From Chthonobacter rhizosphaerae (GTDB lineage: Bacteria; Pseudomonadota; Alphaproteobacteria; Rhizobiales; Pleomorphomonadaceae), in NCBI RefSeq assembly GCF_013839525.1, contig NZ_JACDIS010000001.1:62001-126000 (forward strand): a stretch of DNA of 64,000 bases. Direction: 5' to 3'. This document shows, piece by piece, positions 52,501-61,162 of the stretch. The position numbers and the translations under genes were made by a program. Within the stretch, counting starts at the first letter, position 1. The number at the start of each line of letters is the position of its first letter. Below the pieces are notes generated by a model. That model did no database searches. It saw nothing but the letters and a program-made list of their open reading frames with translations, and was not told the origin of the DNA.

Positions 52501-54348
52501 ATGTCGGGCGACGTGTTCGGCAACGGCATGCTCCTGTCGCGGAAGATCCGCCTGATCGCCGCCTTCGACCACCGGGACATCTTCATCGACCCGGACCCGG
52601 ACCCGGAGACGTCCTACCAGGAGCGCGAGCGCCTGTTCGCCCTCCCCCGCTCGTCCTGGGCCGACTATGACGCGACGCGGATCTCCGCCGGCGGCGGCGT
52701 CTTCTCCCGCAGCCTGAAGGCGATCGCGCTCTCGCCCGAGGCGCAGGCGGCCCTCGGCCTGGAGACGGCCCGCGCCACCCCGCAGGAAGTGATGCGGGCG
52801 ATCCTGAAGGCGCCCGCCGACCTCCTGTGGTTCGGCGGCATCGGCACCTACGTGCGCGCCGACACGGAGACCGACGCGGACGCGGGCGACCGGGCCAACG
52901 ACGCCATCCGGGTGACCGCGGCGGACCTCCGCGCCAAGGTGATCGGCGAGGGCGCCAACCTCGGCATGACCCAGCGCGCCCGCATCGCCTACAACCTGAA
53001 GGGCGGCCGCTCCAATTCGGACGCGGTGGACAATTCCGCCGGCGTCAACTCCTCCGACGTGGAGGTGAACATCAAGATCGCCCTCGGCCGGGCCGTCCGC
53101 GACGGCCGCCTGACGATCCCGGACCGCAACCGCCTGCTCGCCGCGATGACCCCGGACGTGGCCCGGCTGGTGCTCGCCAACAACTACCGCCAGAGCCTCT
53201 GCGTGTCCGTGGCCGAGACGGCCGGCATGGCCGACTTCGGCCACCAGCGCCGGCTGATCCAGTGGCTGGAGAGCCGAGGCCGCCTGGACCGGGCGGTGGA
53301 GACCCTGCCGGACGACGCCGCCCTCTCCGCCCGCGAGAAGGCCGGGCGGCCGCTCACCCGCGCCGAGATCGGCGTCCTCATGGCCTATGCCAAGATCGTG
53401 CTCTTCGACGATCTCCTGGAGAGCCGGGTGCCGGACGACCCGGCCTTCACGGATACGCTCATCGGCTACTTCCCCGCCGCCATGCGGGATGCCTACCGGG
53501 CCGACATCCTGGCCCACCGGCTCCGCCGCGAGATCGTCGCCACGGTGGTGGCCAACGCGGTGGTCAACCTCACCGGTCCGACCGTGACGGTGCGGCTCGC
53601 CGACCAGACCGGCGCTTCGGCGGGCGAGATCGTGGAGGCCTGGGCGGTGGCGCGGGCCGCCTTCGACGTGGACGCCCTGGTGGAGGCGGTGGACGCTCTC
53701 GACACCAAGGTGCCGGGCGCGGTCCAGAACGACCTCTACGGCCGAATCCGCACGGTGCTCCTGGAGGCGCCGCTCTGGATCCTCAGGAACGCGGACGCCA
53801 CCGGCGGCCTCGACGCCCGCATCGCCCGGCTTAAGCCGGGGATCGCCGACTATGCGGTCCTGATGGACGAGGAGCCCCTGTCCGAGGCCGAGGCGGCGGA
53901 CGCGGGCGCCCTCACACGCGCCGGCGTGCCGGCGGCCCTCGCCGCCCGGGCGGCGCGGCTTTCCCGGCTTGTGGGCGCGCTCGACGTGATCCGGGTGGCC
54001 GAGGCGGCCGGACGGCCGATCGCGGCCGCCGCGGAGGCGACCGCCGCGGTGTCGCGCCTGTTCCGGATCGACCGCATCGACGCCCTGGCGACCCGGCTGA
54101 AGCCCGCCGACTACTACGAGGGCCTCGCGCTCGACCGCGCCCGCCGGACCCTCGCCGAGGCGCACCGGCGTATGGCGACCGCCGCCGTCGCGCGCGGGAT
54201 GAACGGCGCGGGCGTGGAAGCCTGGCTCGCCGACAATCGCGAGGCGGTGGACCGGACCTCCGCGACCATCGCCGAACTCCTGGCCGGGACGCCGAGCGTG
54301 GCGCGCTTCACCGTGGCGGCCGGGCTCCTCGCCGACGTGGCCGGCTGA
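49555..54348 (+). CDS. NAD-specific glutamate dehydrogenase, large (L180-type)
   Basis: 1597 residues, the size of the proteobacterial 180-kDa class. Oxidatively deaminates glutamate to 2-oxoglutarate with NAD, mainly for catabolism. The N-terminal about 700 residues hold ACT-like regulatory segments ([16 protein letters not shown]). The catalytic core starts about residue 800 with [42 protein letters not shown], the [10 protein letters not shown] region and [17 protein letters not shown]. NAD-domain continues with [11 protein letters not shown] and [12 protein letters not shown]. The C-terminal helical domain ends the protein. ATG at 49555 has GGAG 9 bases upstream. Confidence 0.95.
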   Translation: [1597 protein letters not shown]

Positions 54349-54387
54349 GACGACGGACCGGGCCGAGGCGCCGTCCGCCGTCCGCCG

Positions 54388-55263
54388 TCAGAGCCCGACC
54401 ATGCGGCGGATGTCCGCCGGGCTGGCGCCGGCGTCCCGGAGCGCCCTCAGGCTCGTCGAGCCGGCGGACTTGGAGAGCTTGCGTCCGTCGTCGCCGAGGA
54501 TCAGCCGGTGGTGCCGGTAGACCGGCTCCGGCAGGCCGAGGAGCGCCTGCAGGAGCCGCTGCACGGCGGTGGCGAAGAAGAGGTCCTGCCCGCGGATCAC
54601 CTCGGTGACGCCCTGGTCGGCGTCGTCAACCACCACGGCGAGATGATAGCTCGCCGGCGCGTCTTTGCGCGCGACGACGACGTCGCCCCAGGCGCGCGGA
54701 TCGGCCGGGATCCGGCCGGTCCGGCCGTCCGGGCCGGCGCCGAGCTCGGTCCAGGCGAGTGGCCCCGCGAGCATGGCCGCCCGGTCCATCCTCAGACGCA
54801 GCGCGTGGGGCTCGCCGGCGGCCATGCGGCCCGCCGCCACCGCCGGATCGAGATCCCGGTCGAGCCCCGGATAGACGGGCGCGCCGTCCGGATCGCGCGG
54901 CCAGGGAACGCCCGTGCGGGCCTCCGCCTCGGCGATGGCCGCCTTCACGGCCGCGCGGCTCGCAAAGGACGGATAGGTGAGACCGAGGGCGTTCAGCCGA
55001 TCGAGCGCCGCCCGATAGGCGGCAAGGTGCTCGGACTGCCGCCGCACGGGCCGTTCGTAGGGGACGCCGAGCCAGTCGAGATCGTCGAGGATGCGTTGAA
55101 CGAAGACCGGGCGGGAGCGCTCGCCGTCGATATCCTCGATCCGCACCAGGAGGCGGCCGCCGGTCCGGTGGGCGGCCTCCTGGTTGAGGAAGGCCGACAG
55201 GGCGTGCCCCGGATGGAGGTCGCCGTTCGGCGACGGCGCGAAGCGGTAGACCGGCCCATCCAT
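54388..55263 (-). CDS. gluQ: Glutamyl-Q tRNA(Asp) synthetase
   Basis: 291 residues: a GluRS catalytic core without the anticodon-binding domain, as in GluQ-RS, which attaches glutamate to queuosine at position 34 of tRNA-Asp. Nucleotide-binding motifs: RFAPSPNGDLHPGHA (HIGH-like) and GRKLSKSAGS (KMSKS-like). VIRGQDLFFATAVQRLLQALLGLPEP and RIEDIDGERSRP are family-typical. It fits with the queuosine-precursor transporter at 30560. Start at the ATG of MDGPVY; weak Shine-Dalgarno. Confidence 0.93.
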   Translation of the reverse strand: MDGPVYRFAPSPNGDLHPGHALSAFLNQEAAHRTGGRLLVRIEDIDGERSRPVFVQRILDDLDWLGVPYERPVRRQSEHLAAYRAALDRLNALGLTYPSFASRAAVKAAIAEAEARTGVPWPRDPDGAPVYPGLDRDLDPAVAAGRMAAGEPHALRLRMDRAAMLAGPLAWTELGAGPDGRTGRIPADPRAWGDVVVARKDAPASYHLAVVVDDADQGVTEVIRGQDLFFATAVQRLLQALLGLPEPVYRHHRLILGDDGRKLSKSAGSTSLRALRDAGASPADIRRMVGL

Positions 55264-55468
55264 GCTCACCGAAGCGCCTCGCTGTTCCGTCCGGCCATGA
55301 TGCCCTCCCGGTGATCCCGCCACGGCGTCCGGGCGAGCGCAGACGACCCCTTGCGGGTCCGGGACTTCTTCTACAGCCTCTTCGCCATCCGGCGGAACCG
55401 GCAGCCGCGAGCGTGGCTTTCGGGCACGCCGCCGGCGCCCTTGCCGGACGTGATGCCGAGAACCGCCC

Positions 55469-56110
55469 ATGCGCCTCCTCCTTTCCGCCGACGACATGAC
55501 CGAGGGCCTCGACGCCCTGGTGGCTGCCGATCCGCGCCTCGGGCCGCTTCGCGAGGCCTGCGGCACGGTGGAGATCCGCCACCGGCCGCCCGGCTTCGAG
55601 GGCGTCGCCCGAATCGTCGTCGCCCAGATGGTGTCGGTGGCGAGCGCCACCGCGATCTGGAACCGGCTGGACCAGACCCTCGGCACGGTGACCGCCGAGA
55701 CCGTGCTCGCCGCCGACGACGCGACCCTCAGGGCGGCGGGCCTGTCCGGCGCCAAGTCCCGGACCCTGCGGGCGGTGGCGGCCGCCGTCCGGGACGGGCT
55801 CGACCTGCAGGCCCTCGCGGAGGCGCCCGCCGACGACGCGGTCGCGGCGCTCGTCGCCCTGCCGGGAATCGGTCGCTGGACCGCTGAGATCTTCCTTCTC
55901 TTCTGCGCCCGGCACGCGGACGTCTTTCCAGCCGGCGACCTCGCCCTCCAGGTGGCCGCCATGGAGGGCCTCGGCCTTCCGGCCCGGCCGACCGAGAAGG
56001 AGATGCGGCAGATGGCCGAGGCCTGGTCGCCGTGGCGGGGCGTTGCGGCCAAGCTCTTCTGGGCCTACCACAAGGTCTGCCGGGAGGGCCGCGCCGCCGT
56101 TCCGGTCTGA
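55469..56110 (+). CDS. AlkA-type DNA-3-methyladenine glycosylase (HhH-GPD)
   Basis: 213 residues. Base-excision enzyme removing alkylated purines. The HhH hairpin with LVALPGIGRWTAEIFLLF and the catalytic Asp in PAGDLALQ are present; FEGVARIVVAQMVSVASAT corresponds to the N-terminal helix start with Q-x-x-S. C-terminal WSPWRGVAAKLFWAY is typical. Lacks the N-terminal domain of E. coli AlkA, like the short alphaproteobacterial group. Start at 55469 or at an ATG nine codons later. Confidence 0.9.
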   Translation: MRLLLSADDMTEGLDALVAADPRLGPLREACGTVEIRHRPPGFEGVARIVVAQMVSVASATAIWNRLDQTLGTVTAETVLAADDATLRAAGLSGAKSRTLRAVAAAVRDGLDLQALAEAPADDAVAALVALPGIGRWTAEIFLLFCARHADVFPAGDLALQVAAMEGLGLPARPTEKEMRQMAEAWSPWRGVAAKLFWAYHKVCREGRAAVPV

Positions 56111-56134
56111 CGCCCGCTTCAACCGGAGACGCCG

Positions 56135-56788
56135 ATGAGTTCCCTGGATGGTCCCCGCCTCGCCCCCGCCGCCGGCGGCCAAGCCACCGGCCTCGTGGTC
56201 CTCGTCCACGGCTACGGGGCGGACGGCAACGACCTGATCGACATCGGACGCGCCTTCGCGCCGCATCTGCCCTCCGTCGCGTTCGCGAGCCCGCACGCGC
56301 CGAGCCCGTGCGGCATGTCGGCCATGGGCCGGGAGTGGTTCCCGCTCACCTTCCGCGACCCCGCCGAGTACCGGCGCGGCGTGCAGGCGGCCGGGCCCGC
56401 GCTCGCCGCCTTCCTGGACGCGGAGCTCGCCCGGCTCGGGCTTGCCGGCGACCGGCTGGTGCTGGTCGGCTTCAGCCAGGGCACCATGATGGCGCTCCAC
56501 GCCGGCCTCAGGCGCACCGTCGGCCCGGCCGCGATCGTGGGCTACTCCGGCCTCCTCGCCGATCCGGAGGACCTGTCCGGCATCACCGCACGCCCGCCGG
56601 TGACGCTGATCCACGGCGACCGGGACGACGTGCTGCCGATCGCCTTCATGCACCGGGCCGCGGCGGCGCTCGGGGAGGCGGGCGTGCCGTGCGCCTTCCA
56701 CGTCTGTCCGGGCGTCGCGCACGGCATCGACCAGCGCGGCCTCGCCCTCGGCCTTTCGGCGATCCGCAGCGCTCTCAGCCCCGCCTGA
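56135..56788 (+). CDS. Alpha/beta hydrolase (carboxylesterase/phospholipase family)
   Basis: 217 residues, single-domain fold. Oxyanion and nucleophile segments: VLVHGYGADGNDLID and LVGFSQGTMMAL with Ser in G-x-S-x-G; Asp in HGDRDDVLPI; His in VAHGIDQRG. The class hydrolyses short acyl esters or acyl-protein thioesters in the cytoplasm. It lies 24 bases after the glycosylase gene on the same strand, probably one transcript. Confidence 0.91.
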   Translation: MSSLDGPRLAPAAGGQATGLVVLVHGYGADGNDLIDIGRAFAPHLPSVAFASPHAPSPCGMSAMGREWFPLTFRDPAEYRRGVQAAGPALAAFLDAELARLGLAGDRLVLVGFSQGTMMALHAGLRRTVGPAAIVGYSGLLADPEDLSGITARPPVTLIHGDRDDVLPIAFMHRAAAALGEAGVPCAFHVCPGVAHGIDQRGLALGLSAIRSALSPA

Positions 56789-56873
56789 CGCCGCGTGGCC
56801 GCCCGTCCCCTTGTGGGGTCGGCCGACCGCGCCATATGCCGTTGCCGTGCCGCTCCTCCCGCCAAGGATTCCC

Positions 56874-57065
56874 ATGCTGACGTTCGCCCAGTTCCTCCTG
56901 CCGGTCGCCCTCGCCGCGGTGGCGATCGTGCTCTTCCTCGGTCTCGCCAACATGGTGCGGGGTGGCAGCTCGAGCCGGTCGCAGACCCTGATGCGCTGGC
57001 GCGTGGGCCTGCAGGCCATCGCCGTGGCCGTCATCATGCTGACGATCTGGCTGATGGGGCGCTGA
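56874..57065 (+). CDS. HIG1-domain twin-helix inner-membrane protein
   Basis: 63 residues: two membrane helices (FLLPVALAAVAIVLFLGLA and VGLQAIAVAVIMLTIWLMG) joined by a basic loop with the HIG1 pattern MRWRVGLQ. Alphaproteobacterial homologues of mitochondrial Rcf/HIG1 proteins are thought to associate with cytochrome oxidase. AAGGA lies 6 bases before the ATG at 56874. Confidence 0.87.
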   Translation: MLTFAQFLLPVALAAVAIVLFLGLANMVRGGSSSRSQTLMRWRVGLQAIAVAVIMLTIWLMGR

Positions 57066-57185
57066 TGCAACGGTTCCCATAAAACCTGCATGACGGGTGA
57101 TTGAAGGCGGCGGCGCACGGTTGTCCCGGCGACGGCTCTCGGCCACGGTCGAGGCCTTGATCGATTCGCCTCGCGGAGCCTTCCG

Positions 57186-57800
57186 ATGCTGTTCAACCTC
57201 GGCCGCCGATCGGGCGGCCTGTCGTCCGTCCTCCTGACGGGCGCGGTTCTCCTCGCCCTCGCCGGTCCGGCCTTCGCGGCCGACCTGGATCCGTCCCACG
57301 CGGCCGCGACGCCCCTGGCCGAAGCCGCCCCGGCGGAGGCTTTCCGGCTGTTCGACGAGGTTCGCGCGCGGATGCTCGGCACGGCCGTGTTCGAGGACGA
57401 CACGGGGGTCGGCGTCGGCGCCGAGATCCTCTCCTCCGGCCTGCCGATCGACAGCGGCAATTCGCTCGTGGATTTCGTCTTCGGGCCCCGCCTTCATGCG
57501 GGCGTGGTGGCGCCGGTCGACTCCGACCCGGCCTATGGCTACGCGGGCTTCACCTGGACGATCCCGGTGACGGACGCGCTGTTCCTGGAGGCCTCGCTCG
57601 GCGGCGCGCTCAACACGGGCGGCGACAACGGCCCGCTCGGCTGCGTGGCCACCTTCCGGGAAGCGGCGGCGGTGGGCTGGTCACTGGACGAACACTGGCG
57701 CATTCTCGCCGGCATCGAGCACCTGTCGCACGCGGACCTCTGCGGCGACGACAATCCGGGGATGACCTCCGTCTCCGCCTCCGTGGGCTACCGCTTCTGA
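57186..57800 (+). CDS. PagL-like acyloxyacyl hydrolase / lipid A 3-O-deacylase family
   Basis: 204 residues, exported beta-barrel. Signal peptide ends at PAFAAD (about 31). The catalytic His-x-Ser of PagL is H179 and S181 in EHLSHADLC, and the C-terminus ends in SVGYRF with terminal Phe for outer-membrane insertion. The usual Asn after the Ser is His here. Could deacylate lipid A, altering the outer membrane; activity is inferred. Confidence 0.86.
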   Translation: MLFNLGRRSGGLSSVLLTGAVLLALAGPAFAADLDPSHAAATPLAEAAPAEAFRLFDEVRARMLGTAVFEDDTGVGVGAEILSSGLPIDSGNSLVDFVFGPRLHAGVVAPVDSDPAYGYAGFTWTIPVTDALFLEASLGGALNTGGDNGPLGCVATFREAAAVGWSLDEHWRILAGIEHLSHADLCGDDNPGMTSVSASVGYRF

Positions 57801-57911
57801 CGCCCGGCCCGCCGACCCGCGACGACCGTCGCGGAGGTCGGCCGCCGGTGTGAGATCCGGCTCCGGGCGCGGCGGGAGGCCCGTCGCGCCGGACACGGAA
57901 AGGCTGACCAG

Positions 57912-58490
57912 ATGGTGGTTCTGAACCGAATCTACACCCGCACCGGGGACGCCGGCACCACGGCGCTCGGGTCCGGCGAGCGCCGGCCGAAGTACGACCT
58001 CCGGGTCTCCAGCTACGGCACCGTGGACGAGACCAACGCCACCATCGGTCTCGCCAGGCTCCATACCGCCGGCCTGCCCGACGTGGACGCCATGCTGGCG
58101 CGCATCCAGAACGACCTGTTCGACCTTGGCGCCGACCTCGCGACGCCGGACACCGGCGAGCCGCTCGGCTACGAGCCCCTGCGCATCCTCGCCTCCCAGG
58201 TGACCCGCCTGGAGGGCGAGATCGACGCGCTCAACAAGGACCTGTCGCCGCTGCGCTCCTTCGTGCTGCCGGGCGGCACGCCGGCGGCAGCCTACCTGCA
58301 CCTCGGCCGCACGGTCTGCCGGCGCGCCGAGCGCCTGGTGGTGGAACTCGCCGCCGACCCGGCCGAGCCGGTCAACCCGGAGGCGGTCAAGTACCTGAAC
58401 CGGTTGTCCGACTTCCTGTTCGTGGCGAGCCGCTGGGTGAACGACAAGGGCGCCGCCGACGTGCTCTGGGTGCCCGGCAAGACCCGCTGA
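57912..58490 (+). CDS. PduO-type cob(I)alamin adenosyltransferase
   Basis: 192 residues. Makes adenosylcobalamin from cob(I)alamin and ATP. The ATP site is TRTGDAGTTALGSGERRPKYD and the next helix SYGTVDETNATIGLAR; the conserved core VLPGGTPAAAYLHLGRTVCRRAERLVV includes the Arg cluster. Four-helix bundle, acts as trimer. Works with the cobaltochelatase genes cobS/cobT at 32-35 kb in cobalamin metabolism; not in the same operon. Confidence 0.94.
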   Translation: MVVLNRIYTRTGDAGTTALGSGERRPKYDLRVSSYGTVDETNATIGLARLHTAGLPDVDAMLARIQNDLFDLGADLATPDTGEPLGYEPLRILASQVTRLEGEIDALNKDLSPLRSFVLPGGTPAAAYLHLGRTVCRRAERLVVELAADPAEPVNPEAVKYLNRLSDFLFVASRWVNDKGAADVLWVPGKTR

Positions 58491-58526
58491 CGACCCCGCG
58501 ACGGCGAGGCGGAGACCGCAAGACCG

Positions 58527-59234
58527 ATGTTCGTGCCCCTCTACGACCACAACCCGCTGGAGCATATCCCGCGCCCATTCGTGAACTGGTCGATTATCGC
58601 GGTCACCTGCCTCGTCTACTTCGTGTTCCAGAGCGACATGGTGGTGGAGGCCTACTACGCCGCCGCGTTCGGGCTCGGCCTGACGCCGCTCTACCTGTTC
58701 GACGGCCTGCCGGCGCCGGAGGGGCTGGACCTCGTGCCCGAGTGGACCACGGTGGCGACCTACGCGCTCGTCCACGGCGACGTGTGGCACCTTCTCGGCA
58801 ACATGGTCTTCCTGTGGGTGTTCGGCGACAACGTGGAGGACGCGGTCGGCCATCGGCGCTACCTTGCCTTCTACGTGCTCACCGCGGCCGCGGGCGGGCT
58901 GACCCATGCGGCCATGATGCCCCATTCGGACACGCTGCTGGTCGGAGCGTCCGGCGCGGTGGCGGGCGTGGTGGGCGCCTACCTGATGCTCCACCCGCGC
59001 ACCAAGCTGTGGATCCTGGTGCTCGGCCGCATTCCGCTCCGCCTCACGGCCCGCTGGCCGCTGGCCCTCTGGGTCGCCATCCAGGTGGTCTCGGCCGTCA
59101 CCACCGAGGAGGAGGCGGTCGCCTGGTGGGCCCACGTGGGCGGGCTCGTCGCCGGCGTGCTGCTCATCCTGGTGATGCGCCGGCCCGGCGTGCCGCTGTT
59201 CGACCGGAACCTGGTGGCGCAAGCTCCCACTTGA
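58527..59234 (+). CDS. Rhomboid family intramembrane serine protease
   Basis: 235 residues, six hydrophobic helices. Conserved core: HGDVWHLLGNMVFLWVFGDNVED (H and N of the oxyanion), the nucleophile in VGASGAVAGVVGAY and the catalytic His in WWAHVGGLVAGVLL. This is the GlpG-like class without the N-terminal domain. It begins 36 bases after the adenosyltransferase gene, perhaps cotranscribed. Confidence 0.93.
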   Translation: MFVPLYDHNPLEHIPRPFVNWSIIAVTCLVYFVFQSDMVVEAYYAAAFGLGLTPLYLFDGLPAPEGLDLVPEWTTVATYALVHGDVWHLLGNMVFLWVFGDNVEDAVGHRRYLAFYVLTAAAGGLTHAAMMPHSDTLLVGASGAVAGVVGAYLMLHPRTKLWILVLGRIPLRLTARWPLALWVAIQVVSAVTTEEEAVAWWAHVGGLVAGVLLILVMRRPGVPLFDRNLVAQAPT

Positions 59235-59275
59235 CGCAAACGTAAGCCAAAGGTTCGATGCGACCACGGTATGCG

Positions 59276-59304
59276 TTGACAGTCCCTCGGCGCGGTCTTT
59301 AGGG
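59276..59304 (+). promoter_or_regulatory. Candidate promoter of etfB-etfA
   Basis: TTGACA, 17-base spacer, TTAGGG, about 80 bases ahead of etfB. Confidence 0.5.
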
Positions 59305-59380
59305 TCCGCCGGGATATTGCGCCGCAATAAGTCCGATACATCGGCCGCCGCGACAGAACGGCGGCCCGGGAGGTATCCTC

Positions 59381-60130
59381 ATGAAGATTCTCGTGCCCGT
59401 GAAGCGGGTCGTCGACTACAACGTGAAGATCCGCGTGAAGGCGGACGGCACCGGGGTCGACCTCGCCAACGTGAAGATGTCGATGAACCCGTTCGACGAG
59501 ATCGCCGTCGAGGAGGCGCTGCGGCTGAAGGAGGCCGGCAAGGCGACCGAGGTGGTGGTGGTGTCGATCGGCCCGGCGCAGGCCCAGGAGACGATCCGCA
59601 CCGCGCTCGCCATGGGCGCCGACCGCGGCATCCTCGTCCAGGTGGACGGCATCGTGGAGCCGCTCGCCGTCGCCAAGATCCTGAAGGCGGTGGCGGCCGA
59701 GGAGGCCCCGGGCCTCGTGATCCTCGGCAAGCAGGCGATCGACGACGACTGCAACCAGACCGGCCAGATGCTGGCCGCGCTGACCGGCTGGGGCCAGGGC
59801 ACCTTCGCCTCCAAGGTCGAGCTCGACGGCGAGGCCGTGAACGTCACCCGCGAGGTGGACGGCGGCCTGCAGACCGTGCGGCTCACGCTGCCGGCGATCG
59901 TCACGACGGACCTGCGCCTCAACGAGCCGCGCTACGCCTCGCTGCCGAACATCATGAAGGCCAAGAAGAAGCCGCTCGAGACCAAGTCCGCCGCCGACTA
60001 CGGCGTCGACACCGCGCCGCGGCTGAAGGTGGTGAAGACCGCCGAGCCGAAGGGCCGCGTGGCGGGCGTGCGCGTCGCCTCCGCGACCGACCTCGTGATG
60101 AAGCTGAAGACCGAAGCCGGCGTGCTCTGA
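59381..60130 (+). CDS. etfB: Electron transfer flavoprotein beta subunit
   Basis: 249 residues. Binds AMP and with EtfA passes electrons from acyl-CoA and other dehydrogenases to ETF-ubiquinone oxidoreductase. Marks: [19 protein letters not shown] at the start, [45 protein letters not shown] and the recognition loop [12 protein letters not shown]. Followed by etfA after 22 bases. Confidence 0.97.
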   Translation: MKILVPVKRVVDYNVKIRVKADGTGVDLANVKMSMNPFDEIAVEEALRLKEAGKATEVVVVSIGPAQAQETIRTALAMGADRGILVQVDGIVEPLAVAKILKAVAAEEAPGLVILGKQAIDDDCNQTGQMLAALTGWGQGTFASKVELDGEAVNVTREVDGGLQTVRLTLPAIVTTDLRLNEPRYASLPNIMKAKKKPLETKSAADYGVDTAPRLKVVKTAEPKGRVAGVRVASATDLVMKLKTEAGVL

Positions 60131-60152
60131 GCGACGGGAGAGAGATGACACC

Positions 60153-61085
60153 ATGACCACCCTTCTTCTCGCCGAACACGACAACGCGACGCTCAAGGAC
60201 GCCACCGCCAAGTCGCTCTCCGCCGCTCTCCAGATGGGCGAGCCCGTGCACGTGCTGGTCGCCGGCTCCGGCGCCTCCGCCGTCGCCGCCGAGGCCGCCA
60301 GGTTCGCCGGCGTCGACAAGGTGCTCGTCGCCGACGACGCCAGCCTCGCCCACCAGATGGCGGAGCCGCTGGCGGCTCTGATCGTGGCGCTCGCCCCCGC
60401 CTACCGGGCGATCGTCGCCCCGGCCACCACCACGTTCAAGAACGCCCTGCCCCGGGTGGCGGCGCTTCTCGACGTGATGCAGGTGTCGGACGTCACCGCC
60501 GTCGTCGGCCCGGCCTCGTTCGAGCGGCCGATCTATGCCGGCAACGCCATCCAGACCGTGGAGGCGACCGACCCCAAGGTGGTCGTCACCGTGCGCACCG
60601 CCGCCTTCAAGGCGGCCGAGGCCGGCGGCTCCGCCCCGGTGGAGACCGTGTCCGCCGCCGGCGACCCGGGCGTCTCGTCCTTCGTCGGCGAGGCGATCTC
60701 CGAGAGCGACCGGCCGGAGCTGACCTCCGCCAAGATCATCGTCTCCGGCGGCCGGGCCCTCGGCTCGGCGGAGAAGTTCCAGGAGGTGGTGATCCCGCTC
60801 GCCGACGCCCTCGGGGCCGCCGTCGGCGCCTCGCGCGCGGCGGTGGACGCCGGGTACGCGCCGAACGACTGGCAGGTGGGCCAGACCGGCAAGGTGGTCG
60901 CCCCCGACCTCTACATCGCCCTCGGCATCTCCGGGGCCATCCAGCATCTGGCCGGCATGAAGGACAGCAAGGTCATCGTCGCCGTCAACAAGGACGAGGA
61001 GGCGCCCATCTTCCAGGTCGCCGATTATGGACTTGTCGGGGACCTGTTCGACGTCGTACCAGAACTCACCAAGGCGCTCGGATGA
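60153..61085 (+). CDS. etfA: Electron transfer flavoprotein alpha subunit
   Basis: 310 residues, carries the FAD. The C-terminal FAD domain contains [54 protein letters not shown] and the final [18 protein letters not shown]. Paired with etfB; a hairpin at 61095-61120 separates it from the dehydrogenase gene. Confidence 0.97.
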   Translation: MTTLLLAEHDNATLKDATAKSLSAALQMGEPVHVLVAGSGASAVAAEAARFAGVDKVLVADDASLAHQMAEPLAALIVALAPAYRAIVAPATTTFKNALPRVAALLDVMQVSDVTAVVGPASFERPIYAGNAIQTVEATDPKVVVTVRTAAFKAAEAGGSAPVETVSAAGDPGVSSFVGEAISESDRPELTSAKIIVSGGRALGSAEKFQEVVIPLADALGAAVGASRAAVDAGYAPNDWQVGQTGKVVAPDLYIALGISGAIQHLAGMKDSKVIVAVNKDEEAPIFQVADYGLVGDLFDVVPELTKALG

Positions 61086-61094
61086 TCGATGGTT

Positions 61095-61120
61095 CCGGCG
61101 CACCCAGGGCGGTGCGCCGG
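61095..61120 (+). terminator. Hairpin between etfA and the hydroxybutyryl-CoA dehydrogenase gene
   Basis: 10-bp perfect stem CCGGCGCACC / GGTGCGCCGG, 6-base loop, no T-tract. Could attenuate or stabilise the mRNA; 9 bases after the etfA stop. Confidence 0.45.
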
Positions 61121-61162
61121 CCGCCGTCGGGAGCGGGCCCGCGTTAGAAGTCGAGGACGGGT

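Noticed and set aside
49480-54165. Very long minus-strand frame opposite the glutamate dehydrogenase
   Set aside because: Long antisense frames are common in high-GC genes; it has no family motifs and the plus strand encodes a clear enzyme.
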